Below, piece by piece: positions 11,817 to 22,353 of a stretch of 64,000 nt of DNA (within the stretch, counting starts at the first letter, position 1; every line of letters starts with the position of its first letter). A model generated the notes under the pieces. That model was not told the origin of the DNA and searched no databases. It saw only the letters and a program-made list of their open reading frames with translations. Both the position numbers and the translations under genes were made by a program. Source of the DNA: Druceiella hillmani (lineage: Eukaryota; Arthropoda; Insecta; Lepidoptera; Hepialidae); contig JAYKKI010000014.1 of NCBI GenBank assembly GCA_039881145.1, positions 911,001-975,000 on the forward strand, written 5' to 3'.

Positions 11817-12329
11817 TGTATATTACGCGTTTAAAGAGGCTGGTTAAATAAATGTATTTTTTCTGAATTGTAAGTGGCACAGCTTCAAAGATAAGCATTT
11901 AAAATACAAAAAAGTGCATTTCCCTTTCTCTTTCTTTGTTTCTGAAAATACTGAACCAAAAACCTGTCAAGCACGAGTAAAACTCGCACCACGATAGTTC
12001 TGTAGATATTTTGACATTTATAAACATTAGACCGTACATAGTATTTCTATTAAAATATTTACAGATATTGATTTTTAACAACGTAAAGTTATTGCAAGGC
12101 CATAAGTTTCGTAGGCCTAAAACATGGCGCATATTTAAAAAATTGTAAAATCTAGGAAAATTCACTATATTTCTCCTGTAATCTTTCAGTCAGATTTTAC
12201 CGACCTTGTTTTTTACAAGATTTCTGGCTCAGTACTTTCGAAAGTAAGGGGATAGTATTTTATACTTTCGCATACTTATTTATTAGTGTGTATTTTTAAA
12301 TATTCAATTTAAAATTGCGAAATTCTCAT

Positions 12330-12640
12330 GACAGAACTTCTCAAACGATATATATTCTCTTGATATATAAAATGAGAAAAAAATTTGTTTTCCCTACTTC
12401 CTCTTTGATTGTTATACGAATATTTAAAAAATTAGTTGATGTAAAATATGTGAGTCCAATAAGATGTATTGCTATGCCAACTCTCAAGTTTCTACGTCAC
12501 ATGGTTTCTGAGAAAATCGGCTTTAAAAATAGAAGAATGTATTGCCTAGTATATCTTTCGTGGATATATGGTATAACATGGGGACCATTTAAAAAAGACA
12601 TCCAGAATCATCGCTATAGTTTTTCTGCAAACTTTGCGTG
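12330..12640 (-). repeat. Dispersed insect repeat, diverged copy a
   Basis: On the minus strand, TTCTCAGAAACCATGTGACG then AACTTGAGAGTTGGCATAGC has the layout of a widespread insect repeat (a 'settings' block of exclamatory form ..CTCGGAAACTAC..AATTTGGTA..). Copy b at 12800-13060 has the same order. The ORF at 12315-12668 on plus is its shadow. Confidence 0.4.
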
Positions 12641-12799
12641 GTCTTTTAAAATGTCATATTTTTTATAATTTCACGTTAAGTAGTTTGGGAAATTTCAGGT
12701 AAAGTTGTTTTGGAAATATTTCCATATATCTCTGAAAATATAATACCTAAAATCATGAAAAATATTTTTGAGAACCTTATAGCCCTTTCAAACGTCATT

Positions 12800-13060
12800 C
12801 CGCATTATATGGCATTAAAAAAAAAGTTCGTGTGTTTAAATTACACTCTCTAAAATTTCCAAATGGGTATCCATAAGTCGCAAATGATATATCGCAACCA
12901 CACGTTGATATGTTTATTACATTGCCAAATTTTAAGTTTCCAATTCGAGCGGTTTTTGAGGAATACGGCTGTGTCGGACATGCGGATAGACACATGAGCG
13001 GTCTTATAAGGATTTTGTATTTCCTTTTAAGGTACGGAACTCTAAACATTATGAAAAAAA
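12800..13060 (-). repeat. Dispersed insect repeat, copy b
   Basis: On the minus strand it opens GAGTTCCGTACCTTAAAAGG, continues with CCTTATAAGACCGCTCATGT, a GTCTATCCGCATGTC tract and CTCAAAAACCGCTCGAA, then AAACTTAAAATTTGGCA. From memory this order (GTTCCGTACC, CCTTATAGGATCACT, GTCTGTCTGTC, TCGGAAACTACTGG, GAAATTTGGTA) is a very common repeat in lepidopteran intergenic DNA. This supports an insect, perhaps lepidopteran, host. Confidence 0.5.
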
Positions 13061-13119
13061 ACAAGAGTCCGACAAAAGATTACGGAATAACTATAACGTT
13101 ATCCTAAGGCTTAAAGCTT

Positions 13120-13290
13120 TTGAGATATCTACGATACTTTCACTACTGTGAGATATTCACGATAGCTTCACACCGTGAGATATTCACGATATTTTCACTA
13201 CTGTGAGATATTCACGATATTTTCACTACTGTGAGATATTCACGATATTTTCACTACTGTGAGATATTCACGATATTTTCACTACTGTGA
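13120..13290. repeat. 28-bp minisatellite, about 6 copies
   Basis: Unit GATATTCACGATATTTTCAC followed by TACTGTGA. GTGAGATATT recurs at 13148, 13175, 13203, 13231 and 13259, then once partially. Spacings are 27, 28, 28 and 28. The first units are the most diverged. Confidence 0.9.
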
Positions 13291-13294
13291 AAGA

Positions 13295-13878
13295 TGCACT
13301 AGGCAATATATTAATAATGGGGAAAATAATCTTGACGTTTATAAAAAGTTCAATAGGAACATTTTGTAGCCTTCAATGTTCAAACTTCTACAAGTACATA
13401 CGGACCCTCGTAGTCCGAGTTCTACTCGTAGATACTTAACTGGTTATTAATTACTAAAGTTGGAATTTGAATCACGGAGCGTTTAGTTGCCACAACTTGT
13501 TGCTTTTAAATCAACTTACTGTCAGCGCCGTTCTAGTCTCATAAGCATAATAGCTTATACACCAAAATATGCAGATTCATAGATACTAATTATTAGATAT
13601 ATTAACATACTATAAATAAACTTTATATCAGTTCTCAGGTACGGTGCGTATATAGCTGTCGATTTTAAATTCATTATTTACATCGGTATATTATTTTGGA
13701 CGCAGTAAACCGTTCAGTGCATATATATGTACATTAATATAATTACTCGACGTCATAGACAGACTCGCTATATAGAGGCAACACTTTTACTTTCATCACC
13801 TCCGTGGTTTTGCATGAATGGGTAAAGTAAGATGCAACTCGTGCAAGTAAATGCAGGATGATGTCCAAATCATTCCAG
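13295..13878. other. Sequence upstream of the first readable dsf exon, probably intron
   Basis: No coding similarity. Because the exon at 13879 opens inside a ligand-binding domain, this stretch should be part of a dsf intron. No DNA-binding-domain exon (C-x2-C zinc modules) was found anywhere in 1-13878. Confidence 0.5.
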
Positions 13879-14118
13879 GAGACGACCGCCCGACTACTGT
13901 TCATGGCGGTGCGCTGGGTGCGGTGCTTGGCGCCTTTCCAGACTCTCTCCCGGCGCGACCAAGTCCTACTGTTGCACGAGTCGTGGAAGGAGCTCTTTCT
14001 GTTGCACCTGGCGCAATGGTCCATCCCATGGGATCTTAGTGACTTGCTCGCATGTCCGCAGGCACGCGACCGCGTGCCCGATGACCCCATAACAGATATG
14101 GAAATTAAGACTATCCAG
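13879..14118 (+). CDS. dsf: dsf exon a (LBD helices 3-5)
   Basis: Acceptor ATCATTCCAG at 13869-13878, donor CAG/GTAAAG at 14118/14119. It is exactly 80 codons, phase 0 at both ends. The block is GC-rich compared with the flanks, as conserved coding is. The frame remains open up to 13831, so an alternative acceptor after ATGCAG at 13856 cannot be fully excluded. The overlapping minus-strand ORFs here are shadows. Confidence 0.85.
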
Positions 14119-15984
14119 GTAAAGTTGAATGTAGTATTTGGTTTCAGCATTAAGCTGATAGACAGTATATAAATGAGATTTAATCAAATTCTCGGTATGT
14201 ATTATAAATTTGGTAACTGTGGTAGCAAGCAAGGTAGCAGTCGATAAAGCAAATAAGTAGCAGTCTACAGGATACTCGTATTGTTGTCTTAATAAAACAC
14301 TTCAAGATTCTCGCTCCTGATTAAAAATTATATAGGTATTTTCATATTATTTATCAGAAATTTGTTTAATATAGATAGTCACATAATAACATCACTCGCG
14401 TTGCATGGGCCAAATTCAAGAGTAGGAGCAGATGAAAAATATTAGTTCGGTCTGACAAGGCTATGAAATGTCGATTGTATCTTCGATTATGCAATGAAAT
14501 CGATTATTCACAGCCGGGAGGGAATCTGAACACATATGAATGCAATACCAGAGATTGAATGGATTATTATTAGAAATGTTATGTGGTTAAACTTTCTTTT
14601 ATTTCCTTTACTCCAAAATATATGGCAGGACCCATCTACGTGAAGTAAATACGAAGAAAATAAGGTCAACAGTACCAGTAGCTAGAGTTTAAAGAGCAAT
14701 TTCCCAGAGTGAATTATGTCAACACGTGATTTCTCGTTTCAACACGTTACGTTGCGAGTCTGAACGTGTTTTATAAATGAAAGCTTCGGTTCTCAAAAAA
14801 GATACTGTTACTATATTTAGAGAGTATCACTACCGAAAAAGGCAAATTTTGTTTAAAAATACGACACTCCGATCAATGAAAATCTGAGTTATATTAAGAG
14901 TAAGCATCGATTGTTTAACGCGTAGTATTTAATTAGAAACGATTTTGACTAAGTATAGATATTTATTTGAACTTATTTCAACTATAGATATTTATCTTCT
15001 ATTAACAAAGATTATATGAATTTTTCACAAATATAAAAAAAAAGACTTTTTTTGAAGCTACGTTTGATCCTGACATGTTCGGGTAAAGGCAAAAAAAAAA
15101 GAAAAATACACGGAAGAGATCTCCAGTTCTGATTTTCCCTTTTCATTAATATTGGCTTCTTTAAAAGAAACTTAAACGAATATATGTCACTCGTTTCGAA
15201 CATATCACGAACATTGTCATTCGTTTGCTAATATCAAATATTTTCATTCGTCTCTACTTCACGGCTAACTCTCTTGACTTGTTATTATTAATTTTGCGCG
15301 AAATTATAAATTGCACGGTATTATAAATTCGGCTGAAAGATTATGTAACAAATTGATATTTTATAGGCATTACGTGTTCAAATTTTCCAGTACCTAATAC
15401 TTAATTTATAGTGGAAAACTAAGTAACATATAAAATAGAAAATTATAGAAAACGAATTGAAGGCACACAGTTGCGCGCAGTGCTGTTTGTGCAGGCAAGG
15501 TAATAAGGGAGGCACATGTAAAGAAAATATGTACGTATTAGTATAACGCCTTTCTTTGTCCGACACTCATTACCGGACAACCTATGCAAACAGATTGTCC
15601 GGGAATAAGTGTCGGACAACGGAAGACGTTATTCGTTGACTGAAAAATAGTTGATTGTCGTTAAATAAAATGTAAAAGATGACTTTTTCAAAAAAAATAA
15701 AGCAATTTTCTTAATTATTCGTCATCTTTTTCGTACACACGATACTTGTGTGCATTATGGAGCGCTGCTCAGGGGAATAACCCGCAAACAACTTCGAAGA
15801 CATCTGGTTGCCCGAGTATGCACGGCGCTCCAGCCAAGTATGGTGTGTTAAAAAGAGTTATGTGTAATATTTTTGTGCACTCCATTAGAAAAAGGACGTG
15901 TTTTACGTTTTATTTCAACGACAATTTATTCCTTTATAGACAACGAATAGCGACTTTCTTTGTCCGACATTTATTCCCGGACAA

Positions 15985-16047
<63 letters not shown>

Positions 16048-16051
16048 ATAT

Positions 16052-16124
<73 letters not shown>

Positions 16125-19100
16125 TATATAGGGTAATTCAGGGTGATATGGCCAGTCGTTTAAGATGAACAGTGGAAACAATTTTACATTTTTCTAATAG
16201 ATGGCGTTGTTTATCGGCAGTGAGCTATTGATACTTGTCAGTGATCGCACGTACTGCAGTTAGTTGTGCCAAAAAAAAACAAAAAGATAAGTATTTTATC
16301 GGTTTCATGTTATGACGACCTAAAAAAATTTTTATGCACATTGTTTCTTACGTTGTGAATGTGATTTTGTTATCAATTTTGTATTAACTGTATTTTTTTC
16401 TGATGGATGGATGTTTACTTGATATTATAACCTCAAAATCGTCATTATTATTGTACAGTGTCGGTAATTTTGCTTATATGGCTATCTTATCCTGCAGGTC
16501 TGGTTAACATGGCCAAATTTTTTTGGCTATTATGGCCATAGATGTTTAAGTGCTAGCCAATAAATTATTCATGGTTTTCAGATGCCAAATGATATTCATG
16601 GTTTTCAGATGCCAGATACGTGCGAACATCAAACCGTGGTAACTGGACCCAAGAGCAATTATCAAATGCTTTAGATGCTATAAAAAACGACAACATGTCA
16701 GTTTACAAGGCTGCAATAATTTTTTGCATTCCTAGAAAAAGTTTAGAGCGGCGTTTGAAAAATAACAACCCTATTAAGGGACATTTGGGTCCTGGCTGGA
16801 CATTCGGCTATGAAAATGAGAGAAGACTTTCTCGTCATATACAGAAAATGTAGTCTATGGGATTTCCCTTAACCAGGAGTGATCTGCGGATTATAGTATT
16901 TAAATTTGCTCAGCATCTAAATCTAAAACATAATTTCAATACATAAAAGCAAAAGGCTGGATATGATTTTGTCAGTGGATTTTTAAATAGAAATGAAGAC
17001 ATCAAAATCCGTAAATCAGAAGGCATATCTATTACTCGCTTAAAGGGAATGAATCGTAATGAAACAGAATCATATATCAACCTTTTGGAGACTGTTCTAA
17101 AGGAAAACGAATTATTTGCTAAGCCTTCTAACATCTTTAATATGGACGAAACTGGTCTCCAGCTGAATAATCGCCCTGGAGCTGTTCTTGCTAAAAAAAG
17201 AAGCAAAGCCGTAGCAACTATAACTTCGACTAAAAAGGGAGAAACCGTGACCGTGATAGTTTGCTGCAGTGCGGAAGGAATATTTTTGCCTCCCGTTTGA
17301 AATGCATAATGAAAGGCAAAAATAAAAAAGCTGAATTTGAGGATGGTTTGCCTCCGGGTTCTGTTGTGTACATGTCACAAAAATCAGCTTACATAACTGC
17401 GGAAATATTTACAGCGTGGCTTAAAGACCATTTCATACCTAGAAAACCAACTGGTAAAGTCTTATTGATTGTTGATGGGCATGCATCGCATTGTTCGATT
17501 GAAGTTCTGGAACTGGCTGACGCAAACGACATTATTTTTCTTTGTTTACCGAGTCACACGACGCATTACCTACAATCCTTAGACCGAGCGTTTTTCAAGT
17601 CTTTAAAAACTTATTTTTATGAACAATGCCGTAATTGGCTTAATAATCATCCAGGGCGAAGGATTACCCGATCACAATTTGGTACTCTTTTGTCAGAATC
17701 TTGGGAAAAATCTACGACTGAAAGAAATGGTTCATCTGGTTTCAGCGCTACGGGAATACATCCCTTTAATCCGTCAATAATACCAGAGTATGCTTTCATA
17801 TCAGAAGTTTTGATAGAAGATGAAGCACAAAATACCAGTGGACCCCAACATTAAAGGGTCAAAGTCACCTCAACCAGGGACGTCAAAATCTGTTTCAGAC
17901 ACTAACGAAACTCCTTCTAAATTTCTTAATGCGTTAACCCCAATTCCAGAAATTGATAACTCTGCAAGAAAACGTGCAAAACAAGTAGCAGCATTATTAA
18001 CTTCAAAAGAAAGTATTAAATCAAAGAAAGACAAAGTAGAGAAGAAACTTAAAGTACAAAATCGCAAGCCACGTTTATTTAAAAGCAAATCTGAATCGAG
18101 TTCTGAAGAAGAAGAAGACATAATACAATTGGATAGCGAGGATACGGCAGGAGAAGATTGCGAGTATGACTGTATAAGATGTGGTGAAAATTACTATAAA
18201 ACACAAAAAATTGAAGATTGGATTCAGTGCATTATTTGTCTTCAATGGATGCATGAAAATTGTACACCGTCTGACAATACTTGTGATACTTGTGGAAAAA
18301 AGGCTAAGAAAAAGTATGAAAGCAAGGAAAATGAAGGAAAAGGAAAAGGCAAGGGAAAATGGACGAAGAAATAACATGGCCATCTTGTACGTCTTGCTAT
18401 GGCCATCTGAGACAGATATATCCGTTAAGATGGCCAGTGTCTGTTTTTTTTTTAAAAGTTTATTATTAAAATTTCATTTCATTAATCGTAACGAAAGTCT
18501 GTATAGCCAAAGTTGATTAATAAAAGTTTAACTAGAAAGTACACTTTTATTTTTATTTTTATAAATATTGTATTAAAATCTACCTACAAAAAAATACGGC
18601 CATATCACCCTGAATTACCATATATATATGACGCGAAGTATATTTTATTTCTAAGTTTCTTTTCATAGTTCTTCTCCACCTAATTCATGCCAATTTTATG
18701 CTTCTTGAATCACTTTTTTACTAATTCATAATTTTCGATGACCAAGGGCAAAAAAACTCCATAAGTTCATAAATTAACGCGAATTTTGTTAAATTATGAA
18801 CCAAAAAATACAATGAGGATCACTACATTCACTATTTCTTTAAACACTTTAATGGTATTTATTAGAATTTGTCAAATTACTTAAATCGCAACATATTTAG
18901 TTTAACGACAATGGAAATTTCGCTGCATATTGGTTATTGAATATTATTCATTTGATCATGAATTTATATAAAAAGAATAGCAAATTCGAAAATTTAAATG
19001 CGCGCGCGCATGTGAGTACGTTTTATGATGCGTTCTTAACAATTAAGAATTAAAGATTATTTTATTCTGAATATAGCCGTAATCTGATGACTACTAGCTT

Positions 19101-22100
19101 GCCTTCGCGCTAGAAGTTGATTACTTAAAATGATGTAATCAATTTTAGTTTCTTATGGAAAATTGTTGTGACGTGAAGTGGCTTGTAATTTCATAGTCAT
19201 GAGATAGGAATGAAGTTTTTGCATTTAATTTATTATTGCATTCAATGGTAGCGTTCGGTTAATTCATTATGAGTACAAATTTCAAACTTCGCTTGAATAC
19301 TATAAATTAAATATATTTAAATATTTATAAATATGTGAAGTATATATATCATATATTCAGAGCGAGCCACGTGTAATTACTTTTGTGACACCGCGCGCCC
19401 CTGTAAGAATTGGAAACAATATAGAATTTCATTATAGAAGACTTGTGTATGCTTTCAAGAACGTTAGATCTTCTTAACCGACGAAATGATTTTACAACAT
19501 TTCTCTCTGTTCTGACAAATATAGCCTCAAGTTACTCTATACCGAAACACTAAACTAATTTTATAAAAAAAAGTTAGGTCGTTTTGAGATAGTTTGAACA
19601 ACTTAAGAAAACAAATAACTCATTGAATTGTAAAAGCAGTTGATGTTCTATTTTATAAAAGTGGTTTGAATATTAAAAATAAAATGAATCCATCTATTAT
19701 TTTCCGACATCAAGACCCAAATCTATTGCGAAGATGTAAGGATTTAATAAAAATTAAGTGGTCAGTTTCTTTGCGGACGAACAGTTGACCAAGGAAAAAT
19801 TGTCAAATTTTTCCTTGGTCAACTGTTCGTTAATTTTTCGTGGTCAACAAGGTGAATTTAAAACATTAAAGGAACCTATTTTAAAATCGGTATTAAATTA
19901 AAAATTTCTTTTGAACTTTAACCAACAAGATCATTCAAAAGTGAACTTTTTACGACTGAGGAAACTGTTCTCCATAGTCTCCATAGTATCAGCCAAATAA
20001 ACGTGAACCTGTACCCGTATCTGTCCTTTGAAGCTGATACACCGTCTTACCCTCTTTCAAAATGCCTTAAATGGATCAATTAGCACATCAGAAAAAAATG
20101 TATGCTTCTAAATTGTGTTACAATAAGATGAATACGTTCTAAGTAATGATGAGACACCGCAAATTGCTAATAAAAGAACAGATTAAGTTAACTTTAGTGT
20201 TAGATTGGAAATTTTCCATAGCTTCTCCAAATGCATGATGATAGAATAAGCTACAGATCGATCCGGGCCATTTTTTTTTCTAATGAAAGAACTCTCTTTC
20301 ATTTAAGGTAGGCAACACCCTAGTTTTCTTTTAAAACCTGATATATTACTGAGTTTTTATTAGAAGTGATTGTAATCGGCCTGCGGTTTGTCTGGTCTAC
20401 TTTCAAACCTTTTTAAAGAATTGACTGAACCTGCATATCTTTCTAGATACTACAAAGAAGTTTGAAGCATCAGGTGAAGCCTTTTACTTGCAGGGGCGCA
20501 CATTTTTTTTAAACGTCGTAAAAAACTTTCTTTAGTTGTGAAGATCTAATATTTTTGAAGCGTACACGCCTTTATAATGATATTCTATATCAAAAAGTCA
20601 AATATTTGTTAAACGTTTAGTACCTACAAACTTCATTATGCTTCCACTTTCCGAATAAATTTAAGGGCATTTGTATCTCAAGAGATAAGACTAAAACTAT
20701 ATAGATAATATAACTAACGATCCGGAAAATATGCTAAACGATCTGAAAAACTGAGATGGTTTGGGCTTCGTAAGCCACAACTTCAGATAATTTTGATATC
20801 GGAAATATGTGCGTCCATCTAATCCTGGACTTTACCGGCTTCGCTGATATTAATGAAAAAATATTTTTGTTTAACGTTAATGACTAAATACATAATAGGT
20901 TTAACTTTATAATAGTACGTTAATGACTAAATACATAATAGGTTTAACTTTATAATAGTACGTTAATGACTAAATACATAATAGGTTTAACTTTATAATG
21001 TACCTAAATGTATATGGAAATGTTCTAGATAAAATTTGTTGTAACCTTTTTCCAGAATTAAAAAACCAAATGTTGATTTATTTCTCAGGTTTTGGGAAAA
21101 AGTCATAGGAGGAGACAAATTTTATTGAAAGCATTTCCATAGAAAAAAGAAAGTGACATTCACTGCTTTCAAAACTAACAACGCAGAATGTATCCTTGTA
21201 ATTTTTTAAGCTGTGTTTTTCGACAGCCATTATCATCAATATTATCATCTTATTCCGACTTTCGATGAGTATATTTTGTTTACTTATAGTCTTATTAAAT
21301 GGATCAAATTTATTAACAAGATGAATTAAATACAGTTGATACACATTTGTAAATTTAATTTGGTTTATAGCATGCATTTAAACCATATTTCTAATATTTT
21401 TTTGTATAAACTTGATTTTAGGAAATTTTGTGCCGCTTTCGCCAAATATCTCCGGACGGCAGTGAATGTGGCTGTATGAAGGCCGTCATACTCTTCTCAC
21501 CAGGTAAGTGTTTATCCAACAACTAGGTAGGTACTTATTAATCAAGATTATTTTATGATCAATTTAGATAGAAACAATAAAAGCGAGAGTGCCAATGCCA
21601 GAACCAGTCTTGCGTTGTTTTTAAATAATTACGTGACATTGACGTCTTTGCCCTTCATTTTCTTCCTGATTGCTACCTGTTTTCTTTTAACAAGACGTAT
21701 AATGTAAAAATAAGTCCACTTCACAAAAGTAATTAAATATAAATTTGATGGTTCGTGCCCTCCAATTCGATCGTGTAAGATAAAAACAACAACTTCAAAC
21801 AGAGCTTATCAACGAAGCCGGTTATTCCGTTTATATTTCATAGCTACTTATTTAAAAACTGAATATTGCGCGATTTGCGTATCGTGTAAATTGGGCTGTA
21901 TTCAATTGTTAAGTAAGTAGAATACAAAGGTAATTAAATATGAATTCAAAGCTTTGTGCCCACTAATTCGATCGCATAAGATAAAAACAACAACTTCAAA
22001 CAGAGCTTATCAACGAAGCCTGTTTATTCCGTTGGTCTTTCATAGCAACTTGTTTAAATACTGAATACAGTGCAATTTGCGTATTGTGTGAATTGCGCTC

Positions 22101-22211
22101 TACTAAATTATTAAGTAAGTAGCTATGATAGACCAACGGAATAAATTCTTCATTGGTACAGTGGCGTGCAGTGCTTTTTGAAAAGGGTAAACTGTGAAGG
22201 GACGGACATTT

Positions 22212-22278
<67 letters not shown>

Positions 22279-22296
22279 GTATATACATATATATAT

Positions 22297-22353
<57 letters not shown>

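Noticed and set aside
13743..14232. Minus-strand ORFs of 135 and 88 codons
   Set aside because: Shadows of the GC-rich dsf exon at 13879-14118. No motif of their own.
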